Shown here piece by piece: positions 46,648 through 55,529 of a stretch of DNA of 64,000 nucleotides (positions within the stretch are counted from its first letter, which is position 1; each line of letters opens with the position of its first letter). The stretch is from Planctomycetaceae bacterium. Its GTDB lineage: Bacteria; Planctomycetota; Planctomycetia; Planctomycetales; Planctomycetaceae. The stretch lies in assembly GCA_029259845.1 (NCBI GenBank), contig JAJDEI010000108.1, positions 1-64,000 of the forward strand, read 5' to 3'. The position numbers were made by a program, and so were the translations under genes. The notes below the pieces were generated by a model, which was not told the DNA's origin, searched no databases, and saw only the letters and a list, made by a program, of their open reading frames with translations.

Positions 46648-48474
46648 ATGAGTACCGCAGCCCCGACCACCGACGATTCTCATGGCCACCGGCAGTCTGC
46701 GCATGGTCCTGACAAGCTGGCGTTGCTAAAGAAGGTTCCCACATTTTCGACCGACCATAAGGTCATCGGCGTGCAGTTTCTGATCACAACGCTGTTCATG
46801 CTGCTGGTCGGCGGTGCGCTCGCACTCGGCGTGCGCTGGCAATTGGCATTTCCCTGGGAGTCGATGCCCCTGTTCGGAAAACTCTTCGCCCAACAGGGAG
46901 GGCAGGTTTCTCCCGAATTCTACACGATGCTATTCACCATGCATGCCACGGTGATGATCTTTCTGGTGATCATCCCGGTCCTCGCGGGTGCGTTCGGGAA
47001 CTTCCTGATTCCGCTAATGATCGGTGCGGACGACATGGCATTCCCACTGTTGAATGCACTGAGCTATTGGTTCATGTGGCCGGCGATCGCCTGTTTCGGA
47101 ACGAGTTTCTTTTTCGGCGGCGGACCGGCAGCGGGCTGGACGAGCTATCCCGTCCTCTCAGCGGTCGCCCAGGCGGCCCCCGGCTCAGGCGCGGCTCAAA
47201 CATTCTGGCTGATCGGTGTGACGTTCATCGGCGTCTCATCGATGATGGGGTCCATCAATTATATGACGACCATCATCAATATGCGAGCCCCGGGGATGAC
47301 CCTGTTCCGCATGCCGATGACCATTTGGGGGATGTTTATTACGGCGATCCTGCAAGCGTTCGCACTACCTGTATTGACGGCAGCGGGCTTCATGCTGGTC
47401 GCTGAGAGAGTCCTGGGTTTCACCTTCTTCGTTCCCGGCGGACTCGTTATCAACAACGCGGCCGCGACCGTGGGAGGCGGACAGCCGCTGCTGTGGCAGC
47501 ATCTGTTCTGGTTCTATTCCCATCCGGCGGTCTACATCATGTTGCTGCCGGCAATGGGCATGGTGAGTGACATGCTGTCCTGCATGTGCCGCAAGCCGCT
47601 TTTCGGCTACAAGCCGATGGTGTATTCGATGTCCGCGATCGCCGGATTGGGGTTCATCGTATGGGGACACCACATGTTCGCCTCCGGCATGAACCCCGCC
47701 CTGGGAATGACGTTTATGGTCTCGACGATGATGATCGCCCTGCCCAGTGCCGTGAAGGTGTTCAACTGGATCGGCACGATGTGGGGCGGGCGATTGCAGT
47801 TCAATACCGTGCTGCTCAATTCGGTCGCATTTGTGTCGATGTTCATCGTCGGTGGGCTGACTGGTCTCTTCATGGCGGCGGTGCCGGTCGACATTTACAT
47901 TCACGATACCTATTTCATCGTGGCCCACTTCCACTATGTGCTGTTTGGGGCAACGCTGTTCGGCGTGTTTGGGGCGATTCACTTTTGGTTCCCGAAGATG
48001 TTCGGGCGAATGATGAACGAAACGGTCGGCAAGTGGCACTTCATCCTGACATTCATTGGGTTTAACGGGACCTTCTTTCCGATGCACCTGCTGGGGGTGG
48101 CCGGTATGCCTCGCCGCTATGCCGATCCCTATCTGCACCCTTACCTGGAACACCTGTTGCCGATGAACCAGTTCATGACGGTTTTCGCAATCCTTATGGG
48201 GTTCGCCCAGTTTCTCCTATTGGGAAACTTCCTGATCAGCATCTTTGCCGGCAAGGAATGTGATGATAATCCGTGGCACGCGAATGGTCTCGAATGGTCG
48301 GCCCCATCTCCGCCGCCGCACGGAAACTTTCCCTCAGTGCCGATTGTGTATCGCGGCCCTTATGAGTACTCGAGTCCCGATTCCCCGGACGGAGCTGACT
48401 ATTGGCCGCAGACAGAGCCTCCACGCCCTGCCGGTGAGGCAGCGGCAACTTCTGCGGCGCTTGCGCCGGCATGA
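46648..48474 (+). CDS. coxA: Cytochrome c oxidase subunit I, A2-type
   Basis: This 608-residue, twelve-helix haem-copper oxidase has TMHATVMIF (low-spin haem His), FWFYSHPAVYIMLLP (CuB His and the cross-linked Tyr), VWGHHMFASG (two CuB His), the HDTYFIVAHFHYV block (haem a3 and haem a His) and GGLTGLFMAAVPVD. The YSHPAVY motif marks the A2 subfamily, where the Glu of the HPEVY motif in A1 enzymes is replaced by the preceding Tyr-Ser pair. The C-terminal about 60 residues are a hydrophilic Pro-rich tail. It reduces oxygen to water at the inner membrane. Confidence 0.97.
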   Translation: MSTAAPTTDDSHGHRQSAHGPDKLALLKKVPTFSTDHKVIGVQFLITTLFMLLVGGALALGVRWQLAFPWESMPLFGKLFAQQGGQVSPEFYTMLFTMHATVMIFLVIIPVLAGAFGNFLIPLMIGADDMAFPLLNALSYWFMWPAIACFGTSFFFGGGPAAGWTSYPVLSAVAQAAPGSGAAQTFWLIGVTFIGVSSMMGSINYMTTIINMRAPGMTLFRMPMTIWGMFITAILQAFALPVLTAAGFMLVAERVLGFTFFVPGGLVINNAAATVGGGQPLLWQHLFWFYSHPAVYIMLLPAMGMVSDMLSCMCRKPLFGYKPMVYSMSAIAGLGFIVWGHHMFASGMNPALGMTFMVSTMMIALPSAVKVFNWIGTMWGGRLQFNTVLLNSVAFVSMFIVGGLTGLFMAAVPVDIYIHDTYFIVAHFHYVLFGATLFGVFGAIHFWFPKMFGRMMNETVGKWHFILTFIGFNGTFFPMHLLGVAGMPRRYADPYLHPYLEHLLPMNQFMTVFAILMGFAQFLLLGNFLISIFAGKECDDNPWHANGLEWSAPSPPPHGNFPSVPIVYRGPYEYSSPDSPDGADYWPQTEPPRPAGEAAATSAALAPA

Positions 48475-48582
48475 AGAACGAATCATTACGAATTGAAAAT
48501 TAGGAATTGCAATTTGGCGGTCGGATGTTGTTCGACAGTCAGCGGTGTCCTCCAATTTGCAATTTGCAGCCAGTTATCTTTG

Positions 48583-49524
48583 ATGCCCGACAATCTTCAT
48601 CATCCCTGGTTACACCGCTTCGCCGTCAGCACGGTGCTGGTGGCGATGATGACGCTCATCGCCGGTGCGCTGGTGACGAGCAAGAACGCGGGGATGGCGT
48701 TTCGCGACTGGCCGACTTCTGACGGACAGGCCATGCTGACGTATCCTTGGCTGGCGGATTTCGCGCGTGATGCGGACAAGTTTCTGGAACATGGCCATCG
48801 GCTCACAGGCATGTTAATCGGTGTCTGGTCAATCGCATTGGCTGTGCTGGTCGTGCGATTCGAGCAACGCCGATGGGTGAAGGTGGCAGCGTTCGGGGTG
48901 CTGATCGGGGTCATTTGTCAGGGAATCCTGGGTGGGTTTCGCGTGTGGTTCGACGAACGGGGCCTCGCTATGCTGCATGGGGCGTTCGCGGCGTGCGTCC
49001 TATCATTGATGGCGATCGTCGCGACGTCGCTCAGCCGTGGATGGCAGCGGGCGGGTGAAGACAAGCAACCAACGGGCGGTCCGTCCGCAGGTGCTGAGAC
49101 GGTCCTTCGGTCCGCGCGTTTGACAGTTGCCGTGTTGGCAATCCAGTATGTCTTGGGGGGCATGATCCGGCATGGCGGAACTGCCCTGCACGAGCACCTC
49201 GGACTGGGCGTCCTGGCGTGCTTCGTGGTCGGTGCAAACGCGATTGTCGCACACCGTGGCGGTGTCACGTGGACCCGCAGTTCCGGTTGGATGTTGCTGG
49301 TTGCGGTGCTCGGGCAGGTGTTGCTGGGGGGGGCGGCTTGGGTCATGAAATTCGGATTCGCGCCGGCTGGGTATGTCGCGGTTGCGGATTCGATCCAGCA
49401 GATTGCGTTTCGGACGGCTCATACCGTGTGGGGAATCGTCGTGGTGATGACATCGGTGGTCCATCTGGCGAGGGCCCATCGCGTTGCCTGGGTGGGCCGT
49501 CCGCAGTTGGGAGGTGTCGCATGA
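48583..49524 (+). CDS. ctaA: Haem A synthase, COX15/CtaA family
   Basis: This 313-residue, eight-helix membrane protein uses the ATG at 48583. It begins HRFAVSTVLVAMMTLIAGAL and carries GMAFRDWPTSDGQAM. Conserved haem-binding histidines lie in EHGHRLTGMLIG, LHGAFAACV, HEHLGLGVLAC and RTAHTVWGIVVVM. It oxidises haem O to haem A for the oxidase. The next gene starts inside its stop codon (ATGA), giving tight coupling with haem O synthase. Confidence 0.92.
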   Translation: MPDNLHHPWLHRFAVSTVLVAMMTLIAGALVTSKNAGMAFRDWPTSDGQAMLTYPWLADFARDADKFLEHGHRLTGMLIGVWSIALAVLVVRFEQRRWVKVAAFGVLIGVICQGILGGFRVWFDERGLAMLHGAFAACVLSLMAIVATSLSRGWQRAGEDKQPTGGPSAGAETVLRSARLTVAVLAIQYVLGGMIRHGGTALHEHLGLGVLACFVVGANAIVAHRGGVTWTRSSGWMLLVAVLGQVLLGGAAWVMKFGFAPAGYVAVADSIQQIAFRTAHTVWGIVVVMTSVVHLARAHRVAWVGRPQLGGVA

Positions 49525-50525
49525 GCGCAACAACGGCTCCCCCGTCCCGAGAAACCGCGTACCTCGATCGACCGGTTGTGCTCGCGCTTGCCCCGACGGC
49601 TGCAGAGATGCCGCTGGTGTCGAACGGGCCGGCATCGCGCGGCACGGTGTTGCGCGGCGCAGCATCGCGTTTGGCTGACTATGTCGAGTTGACAAAGCCC
49701 CGCATTGCAGTGATGGTGCTGTTGACCGTCACCGTGGGATACACGCTTGCATGCGAGGGGAACTGGCAACTGCCGGTTGTGGCCGCGACGCTGTTGGGTG
49801 TCGCCCTGGTCGCGAGCGCGTCGAATGCACTGAACCAGTACCTTGAGCGATTCAGCGATGCGGCCATGCCGCGCACGGCGGGCCGGCCTTTGCCCGGCGG
49901 GACGATGACTCCTCGGGAAGTGCTGGTTTTCGGAGTGGCGTGCGGAGGAGCCGGAACGTTGTGGCTCGCCCTCACAGTGAACGGACTGACATCGCTCCTA
50001 ACACTCTGCACGCTGTTGTTATATGTGGGCGTGTACACGCCGCTAAAACCACGGACGTCGTTGTGCACGACTGTCGGTGCCGTGCCGGGGGCGTTGCCGC
50101 CGGTGCTGGGGTGGGCGGCGGCACGCGGTTCGCTTGATCCCGGAGCACTCGCATTATTTGCGGTTCTGTTTCTCTGGCAATTCCCGCACTTCCTGGCGAT
50201 TGGATGGCTCTATCGTAAACAGTACGATGCCGCCGGACTGCAGATGTTGCCGAAAAACCGGTCCGACCGTGTGGTGGGCCTGTTTGCGGTGACGTATGCC
50301 CTCGTCTTGGTTCCGGCCAGCCTGCTTCCCCGAGCATTTGGGTTGGCGGGCGATGTCTATGTAGTCACTGCGGTGCTGCTCGGCTTGATGTACCTGGCCG
50401 GAGCGGTGCGGTTTGCGATGACCGAATCAAGGACGTCCGCCAAAGGACTACTGCTTACGTCGCTGATCTATCTGCCCAGCTTGCTGCTTGTGTTGACGTT
50501 CGACCACTTGAGATTATTGATGTAA
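49521..50525 (+). CDS. ctaB: Protohaem IX farnesyltransferase (haem O synthase)
   Basis: This 334-residue protein starts at the ATG at 49521, which overlaps the ctaA stop. After an Ala/Pro-rich N-terminus it has the UbiA family layout with YVELTKPRIAVMVLLTVTVG, the polyprenyl-diphosphate site NALNQYLERFSDAAMPRTAG (with Glu where the first Asp is common), YTPLKPRTSLCTTVGAVPGA and FLWQFPHFLAIGWLYRKQYD. It transfers a farnesyl group to haem B. With ctaA it makes haem A for the oxidase encoded around it. Confidence 0.95.
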   Translation: MSATTAPPSRETAYLDRPVVLALAPTAAEMPLVSNGPASRGTVLRGAASRLADYVELTKPRIAVMVLLTVTVGYTLACEGNWQLPVVAATLLGVALVASASNALNQYLERFSDAAMPRTAGRPLPGGTMTPREVLVFGVACGGAGTLWLALTVNGLTSLLTLCTLLLYVGVYTPLKPRTSLCTTVGAVPGALPPVLGWAAARGSLDPGALALFAVLFLWQFPHFLAIGWLYRKQYDAAGLQMLPKNRSDRVVGLFAVTYALVLVPASLLPRAFGLAGDVYVVTAVLLGLMYLAGAVRFAMTESRTSAKGLLLTSLIYLPSLLLVLTFDHLRLLM

Positions 50526-50547
50526 GCCGCCTCGTTTCGTAACCACG

Positions 50548-50569
50548 GCGCCCCGTAGCCACGGGGCGC
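50548..50569 (+). terminator. Perfect GC-rich hairpin between ctaB and coxC
   Basis: GCGCCCCGT and ACGGGGCGC form a nine-base perfect stem around the loop AGCC. It lies 23 bp after the ctaB stop and about 50 bp before coxC. There is no T-tract, so it may be an attenuator or an mRNA-stability element that sets the ratio of ctaAB and coxC expression rather than a full terminator. Confidence 0.45.
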
Positions 50570-50620
50570 AGGCCGTGGGCTTTGACTGACCACTGAATAC
50601 TGACAACCGACTCATACGAC

Positions 50621-51718
50621 ATGTCCCATCAGCCCCACTCGACGCCGTCCCTGAAGATGGGCCTGCCGATCCCCAACAGCAAGCTGGGGATGTGGCTGTT
50701 CCTGGGAACGGAGATCATGTTTTTCACTGCGTTCATCGGCTCGTACATCGTGCTGTACTTCGGTTCGCCCGGCTGGCCGACCGACACCCATGTGACGCAC
50801 ATTAATGTCTTCGCAGGGGGGGTTAACACGTTCGTTCTGATCTTCTCCAGTTATATGGTGGTCGTGGCTCACGAGGCGATGGCGCAGCGGAACTTCGATA
50901 AAGCATTGAGATCACTGACAATCACGTTTGCCTGTGCATGTCTGTTCCTGGGCATCAAGGGATACGAGTACTACGGAAAGTTTAGCAACAACATCGTGCC
51001 GGGACGGATCGCCGAAACGGATGAGGGTGCGATCAACATGGCGGTTGGCCAACTGGATGCTGCGGTCATCGCATGGCTCAACGATCTGGTCCCCGGTGAC
51101 GAGGATCCGGAGAAGGTCCATCTCAAGCGGGCGTCGGCGCGGGGATATCAATCGGCAGAGAGCGACCTCGCACAGGCCGAGTCGCAATTGAGCGAGATCG
51201 AAGGGCAATTGTCAGAGGCAAGCGGTGTGCAACGGGCGTCCCTCAGCGAGCGGCAAACGGAGCTTCGGCGGCGACAGCAGGTTTTGCAGTCGCTGGCGGC
51301 CAACCCGCAAGAAGTGGCCAATTGGGTTGCGATGGATGATGCGTCGACCAAACTGCGAGACGATGTTTCGGCGAATCGGCTGACCCTTAAGCAGACGACG
51401 GAGCGTCTGGATTCGCTCCGGGAGGACGAGCGTTTTGGTGCCCACATGGCGTCGGTGCAGAAGCCGCATCCGATTCTTTATGGCAATCTGTTTGCATCGA
51501 ACTACTTTCTGATGACCGGCTTCCATGCGATTCACGTCATCGTGGGCATGATCCTGTTCGGGATTGTGTTGGCACAAGGGTCGAAGCTGAATGACCAATG
51601 GACGGACTGGGTCGAAAACAGCGGCCTGTACTGGCACTTTGTGGACCTCGTGTGGATCTTCCTGTTCCCATTGATTTACATCATCCCCGGATTTGATCGC
51701 GGGACTCCCGGACACTGA
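50621..51718 (+). CDS. coxC: Cytochrome c oxidase subunit III with inserted coiled coil
   Basis: This 365-residue protein has the CoxC core [51 protein letters not shown] and [19 protein letters not shown]. Between the third helix (ending [11 protein letters not shown]) and the next core helix sit about 150 extra residues. These are hydrophilic and partly coiled coil (SESDLAQAE-type heptads rich in Gln, Leu and Glu, about residues 185-270). Normal subunit III has a short loop there. Subunit III stabilises the oxidase. The function of the insert is unknown, but it could touch other subunits. Confidence 0.92.
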   Translation: MSHQPHSTPSLKMGLPIPNSKLGMWLFLGTEIMFFTAFIGSYIVLYFGSPGWPTDTHVTHINVFAGGVNTFVLIFSSYMVVVAHEAMAQRNFDKALRSLTITFACACLFLGIKGYEYYGKFSNNIVPGRIAETDEGAINMAVGQLDAAVIAWLNDLVPGDEDPEKVHLKRASARGYQSAESDLAQAESQLSEIEGQLSEASGVQRASLSERQTELRRRQQVLQSLAANPQEVANWVAMDDASTKLRDDVSANRLTLKQTTERLDSLREDERFGAHMASVQKPHPILYGNLFASNYFLMTGFHAIHVIVGMILFGIVLAQGSKLNDQWTDWVENSGLYWHFVDLVWIFLFPLIYIIPGFDRGTPGH

Positions 51719-51762
51719 CATCTGGCGGACACTGACATCTGCCGGACACTGACATCTGCCGG
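51710..51762 (+). repeat. Tandem repeat, three copies of a 17-bp unit
   Basis: The unit GGACACTGACATCTGCC occurs three times head to tail at 51710-51726 (one mismatch), 51727-51743 and 51744-51760, followed by two bases of a fourth copy. The first copy contains the coxC stop codon. The unit length is not a multiple of three, and the repeats lie in the coxC-coxD spacer, suggesting slippage or a regulatory leader. Confidence 0.85.
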
Positions 51763-51817
51763 TCGTTGAACGACAGCCGGACACCAAATACATTCGACAG
51801 AACACGGATTCAGACCG

Positions 51818-52237
51818 ATGGCCTATCAGCAAGGTGCCGACGCTCATCCCGAGCATCATCACGTTAACTACTGGGCGATTTTTCTTGCCCTATGCGTCTG
51901 CACGGCGTTGTCCGTGGCCTTTGACATCGTGCCGCTCAATCGGCGTTTCGTGGCGGTGGCGGTGCTTGCGGTCGCCGTGGCGAAGGCTCAATTCGTCATG
52001 CGATACTTCATGCACCTCAAGTTTGAACGGGCCTGGAAGTACGTGCTGCTGCTGCCGACGGCCATTTTGGCGTGTGGTCTGCCGTTGGCACTCGCACCGG
52101 ACATTGGCCTGCACTACTACACGCCGGCAGTTCCTCAAGTGAAGGCCGCCATGCTGCTGCAAGCGGAGGGGGGCGGCCAACACACGGGAGGCGGTGAGCA
52201 CGAAGGGGCCGAGCAACACAACGGTGAGGGACATTGA
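51818..52237 (+). CDS. coxD: Cytochrome c oxidase subunit IV
   Basis: This 139-residue protein has three hydrophobic helices: WAIFLALCVCTALSVAFDIV, AVAVLAVAVAKAQFVMRYFM and VLLLPTAILACGLPLAL. It carries the YFMHLKFER motif that defines prokaryotic COX IV-type subunits. The His/Gly-rich tail (GGGQHTGGGEHEGAEQHNGEGH, here named only by composition) could bind metal. Its stop codon overlaps the start of the next gene (TGATG), so translation of the ABC ATPase is coupled. Confidence 0.85.
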   Translation: MAYQQGADAHPEHHHVNYWAIFLALCVCTALSVAFDIVPLNRRFVAVAVLAVAVAKAQFVMRYFMHLKFERAWKYVLLLPTAILACGLPLALAPDIGLHYYTPAVPQVKAAMLLQAEGGGQHTGGGEHEGAEQHNGEGH

Positions 52238-53181
52238 TGCCCGCCCCGGCCATTTGCGCCTGTGGCGTCTCGTTTTCGTATGGAGAGAGACAGGCACTGA
52301 AGGATGTCACGTTTGAGGTGCAGGAGGGAGAGATATTCGGCCTGCTCGGTCCGAATGGCGGCGGAAAGACGACGTTGTTTCGCCTGTTGTCGACGACGCT
52401 TCCGGTCCAACAGGGGACCGCTTCGATTCTTGGACAGGATGTCGCCTCGCGTCCGGATGCGGTGAGGCGGCTGATCGGCGTGACGTTTCAGTCGCCGAGC
52501 ATAGACCCGAAACTGACCGTTGGCGAAAACTTGACGTATCAGGGAGCTCTGTATGGGCTGACGGGATCCGTTCTCCGGAAGCGTGCCGACGAACTGCTCT
52601 CGCGGCTGGGGTTGAGGGACCGCGCGGGTGACATTGCCGAGACACTTTCCGGCGGGCTCAAACGGCGCGTCGAAATCGCGAAGAGCCTGCTGCACGAGCC
52701 TCGGGTCTTGTTGCTGGATGAACCAAGTACAGGACTCGACCCCGGAGCGAGGCACGATCTGTGGCGCTACCTCTCCCAGCTTCGTAGCGAATCGGAGGTC
52801 ACGGTCCTGGTGACGACGCATTTGATGGAGGAAGCCGAGCGATGCGACCGGCTGGGACTGCTGAGCCAGGGGGACTTGGTTGCCCTGGGGACGCCGGACG
52901 AACTGCGGGCGTCGGTGGGCGGCGACTGCATCACGGTCCAACCGGCTGAGAGCGACAGCGAGTTGCCGGAGCGAATTGGCGAACGGTTTTCAGTTGAGGT
53001 GCAGCAGGTCGACGGCGGATTGCGGATCGAACGGGAACAGGGGCACGAACTGGTCCGCGACCTGGTGGCTGCATTTCCCGATGACATCAAGTCGGTGTCG
53101 TTTGGCAAACCGACGCTGGAGGACGTGTTTATCCAACGGACGGGACATCGGTTTTGGGATGAGGGTGACGGATCGGAGTGA
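52237..53181 (+). CDS. ABC transporter ATP-binding protein in the oxidase cluster
   Basis: This protein of about 314 residues has Walker A GLLGPNGGGKTT, the Q-loop GVTFQSPSIDPKLT, signature TLSGGLKRRVEIAKSL, Walker B VLLLDEPSTGLDP and the H-loop TTHLMEEAERC. It belongs to the ABC-2 (DrrA/NatA/CcmA-like) class with a C-terminal domain of about 80 residues. It starts within the coxD stop codon and is followed by a permease. This pair recurs in cytochrome oxidase clusters and may export a haem or copper related ligand, but its substrate is inferred only from context. Confidence 0.92.
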   Translation: MPAPAICACGVSFSYGERQALKDVTFEVQEGEIFGLLGPNGGGKTTLFRLLSTTLPVQQGTASILGQDVASRPDAVRRLIGVTFQSPSIDPKLTVGENLTYQGALYGLTGSVLRKRADELLSRLGLRDRAGDIAETLSGGLKRRVEIAKSLLHEPRVLLLDEPSTGLDPGARHDLWRYLSQLRSESEVTVLVTTHLMEEAERCDRLGLLSQGDLVALGTPDELRASVGGDCITVQPAESDSELPERIGERFSVEVQQVDGGLRIEREQGHELVRDLVAAFPDDIKSVSFGKPTLEDVFIQRTGHRFWDEGDGSE

Positions 53182-53214
53182 TGGGCGCAGTATCGCATCG
53201 GGCGCTGCTGGACA

Positions 53215-53325
53215 GTGATCGCAAATTACAAATCAGGGATTGCAAATTGCATATTGATCCGAAGAAGCGATCAGCGGCAGGTACCGTCCAATGACCAATT
53301 GGCATTTCTCAATTTGCAATTCGCA
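53215..53325. repeat. AT-rich word-repeat spacer before the ABC permease
   Basis: The spacer holds GATTGCAAATTGC and TCAATTTGCAATTCGCA, and it resembles the spacer at 48480-48582 before ctaA, which contains CCAATTTGCAATTTGCAG. The related pieces CAGCGG and GTCCAAT are also shared by the two. The permease start follows the second word directly. These may be remnants of a small repeat element. Confidence 0.35.
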
Positions 53326-54180
53326 ATGACCGCAACTCCCAGAATCTCACCGGCTTTGAACGAAGGCGTGCCACTGCGACCGAGCATGGCGCTGGCGGTC
53401 TGGTCGCTGACGAAGCGGGAGCTGGTGCGTTTTGTGCGGCAGCGGTCGCGGGCGATTGGAGCGTTCTTGCAGCCGGTGATTTTTTGGGTGTTGTTCGGTA
53501 CAGGGTTGTCCGGGTCGTTCCGCATGCCGGGGACGGAAGGAGGCCTCTCGTATGCGGAGTTTTTTCTGCCGGGAATCGCAGCGATGATCGTGATGTTTAC
53601 GGCGATCTTTTCCGCCATTTCAGTGATTCAGGACCGCAACGAAGGCTTCCTGCAGGGGGTGCTCGTCTCGCCGGTGTCGCGGACGGCGATTGTGCTCGGC
53701 AAATTGTGCGGCGGGACGCTGCTGGCGCTGATGCAGGGGTTGCTGTTTCTTGGGCTGGCTGGGGTCATGCAGGCGACGGGACTGGTCCCGGCGATGCAGT
53801 GGAATCTGTCGGTGGGCGGGATGGCGGGGACGGTTGCCTTTCTGGTGCTGATGGGGTTTGGGCTGTGCGGGCTGGGGTACATGTTCGCGTGGCGGCTCGA
53901 TTCGATTCAGGGATTCCATGCCATCATGAGCGTGTTGTTGTTCCCCATGTGGTTGCTGTCGGGGGCGTTTTTCCCGGCGGCGGGCAGCGGCTGGCTGAAG
54001 TGGATCATCGCCGCCAATCCGCTGACGTACGGCGTTGCCGGGCTCAAACGGGCGATGGCCAGCGACGCGGCATCGGTCGCCCCGTTGCCGCCGATGGGCC
54101 TGTGCGTCGCCGTGTCGGTCGCCTTTGCGGTGGTGTGCGTGGCGATCGACGTGGTGATGACGAAGCGGCATCGCATTTAG
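53326..54180 (+). CDS. ABC-2 type permease in the oxidase cluster
   Basis: The protein has 284 residues from the ATG at 53326; an upstream start at 53215 gives a non-family N-terminus. Six membrane helices are visible, with the ABC-2 features VSFLQGVLVSPVSRTAIV (as GFLQGVLVSPVSR) and FPMWLLSGAFFPAA. The last helices carry the family fold, with a short loop ANPLTYGVAGLKRA. It pairs with the ATPase directly upstream. The spacer between them (53182-53325) contains AT-rich repeated words. Confidence 0.88.
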   Translation: MTATPRISPALNEGVPLRPSMALAVWSLTKRELVRFVRQRSRAIGAFLQPVIFWVLFGTGLSGSFRMPGTEGGLSYAEFFLPGIAAMIVMFTAIFSAISVIQDRNEGFLQGVLVSPVSRTAIVLGKLCGGTLLALMQGLLFLGLAGVMQATGLVPAMQWNLSVGGMAGTVAFLVLMGFGLCGLGYMFAWRLDSIQGFHAIMSVLLFPMWLLSGAFFPAAGSGWLKWIIAANPLTYGVAGLKRAMASDAASVAPLPPMGLCVAVSVAFAVVCVAIDVVMTKRHRI

Positions 54181-54209
54181 CGTTCGAGTTGAGAGCCGAG
54201 GGGTGCGAG

Positions 54210-55529
54210 GTGCGAGGTGAGAGTTCACAAGCCGTTGCGAGGCTGTGGCGTGCGGCGGCGGTGGTTGCCTGTGTGCTGTTGGGGCCGATGCTGTTTGCCG
54301 TCGATGATCCCGCTCCCTCCACGACAGAGCCAATCGTGCTGGAGCCGTCGGATGCGGATGAGCCGCCGGTGGTCCCACTGGGAGAGCACGGGAACAGTGA
54401 CGGCGACGACCCGCTCCTGATCGGCGAATTCACGCTGACCGATCAGGACGGAAAGCCGTTTTCGAGTCAGCAGCTCGCCGGGCATCCGTGGGTGGCGAGT
54501 TTCATCTTCACTCGCTGTGCCGGTTATTGTCCGAACCTGATTGCCAAACTGCGGCTGGAGATTGTCGACCGGGTGAAAGACCCGGAGGTGCGGTTCGTGA
54601 CGATCTCCGTCGACCCCGAACACGACACGCCAAAAAAGTTGAAACAGTATGCCGAGGTGTTCGGGGCCGATCCGGCACGATGGACGTTTCTGACCGGGGA
54701 CCAGGAGACGATCTACCGGCTGGTGCTGCACGGGTTTCGGCTTCCTGTGGCTGAGATACCGGGAGAGGACCGCCGTCCCGGCTTTGAAGTGGCTCATTCC
54801 CTGAGCCTGATCCACATCGGTCCCGACGGGCGGGTGATGGGCAAGTACGACAGCCGCGACGACCAACAGATCTTGTCGCTGCGGCGGGTCCTCAATGGTC
54901 AGATCGAAACTCCGGAAGAGAACCGGCCTAAGGCGGCGGTCGAGAACGGCGCCACGTTGGGCGGCCGTGACGGGCCGCAGGATCAAATCGGCACCGCATC
55001 CGCGTCTCCGCCGGGAAGTGCTGCCGATTCGACCGAAACCGATGATGTTCCCGTCGGCGTGCGCCGACTGCCGGATTGGGCGGCGCGTCTGCCGACGACG
55101 AACGCCATGCTGAACGGACTGGCGACGGTGCTGCTGGTGATGGGGTATGTGGCAATCAAGCGGGGCAGCGCCGCTGTGCACAAGCGGTTCATGCTGATGG
55201 CGTTCGGGACGTCGGTTGCGTTTCTGGCATGTTACTTAACCTATCACTTCGCTCTGCGGCACTACACAGGGACGCATGGGAAGACGTTCGCGGGGACGGG
55301 GCCTGTTCGCACGGCCTACTTTGCGTTGCTGATCAGTCATGTGCTGCTGGCGATGGCGGTCCCCGTGTTGGCGGTCGTGACGATCCGGCGTGGACTGCGA
55401 TCAGAATGGGCGGCGCACCGCCGCATCGCCCGGGTCACATTTCCGATTTGGCTTTACGTGTCTGTGACAGGGGTTATCATTTACGGGATGCTGTACCACT
55501 GGCCGGTTGGCGTCTCGCCGCACCTCTGA
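54210..55529 (+). CDS. SCO1/SenC-DUF420 fusion protein
   Basis: The protein has about 439 residues from the GTG at 54210, preceded by GAGGGG; the frame extends upstream over the permease gene, which is a shadow. A hydrophobic N-terminus (about residues 16-32) acts as signal or anchor. The SCO domain contains GEFTLTDQDGKPFSSQQLAG, the copper-binding FIFTRCAGYCPNL (Cys-x3-Cys), FVTISVDPEHD and VAHSLSLIHI with the copper His. A linker of about 60 residues joins a four-helix DUF420 domain (LNGLATVLLVMGYVAIK, KRFMLMAFGTSVAFLACY and so on). SCO delivers copper to the CuA site; DUF420 function is unknown. Confidence 0.9.
   Translation: MRGESSQAVARLWRAAAVVACVLLGPMLFAVDDPAPSTTEPIVLEPSDADEPPVVPLGEHGNSDGDDPLLIGEFTLTDQDGKPFSSQQLAGHPWVASFIFTRCAGYCPNLIAKLRLEIVDRVKDPEVRFVTISVDPEHDTPKKLKQYAEVFGADPARWTFLTGDQETIYRLVLHGFRLPVAEIPGEDRRPGFEVAHSLSLIHIGPDGRVMGKYDSRDDQQILSLRRVLNGQIETPEENRPKAAVENGATLGGRDGPQDQIGTASASPPGSAADSTETDDVPVGVRRLPDWAARLPTTNAMLNGLATVLLVMGYVAIKRGSAAVHKRFMLMAFGTSVAFLACYLTYHFALRHYTGTHGKTFAGTGPVRTAYFALLISHVLLAMAVPVLAVVTIRRGLRSEWAAHRRIARVTFPIWLYVSVTGVIIYGMLYHWPVGVSPHL

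Noticed and set aside
51710-51762. CRISPR array
   Set aside because: Only three head-to-tail 17-bp units without spacers, so it is a simple tandem repeat.
53484-54209. N-terminal extension of the SCO-DUF420 frame
   Set aside because: This part overlaps the ABC permease in another frame and has Arg/Gly/Asp-rich shadow composition. A GTG at 54210 with a GAGGGG site gives a normal start.
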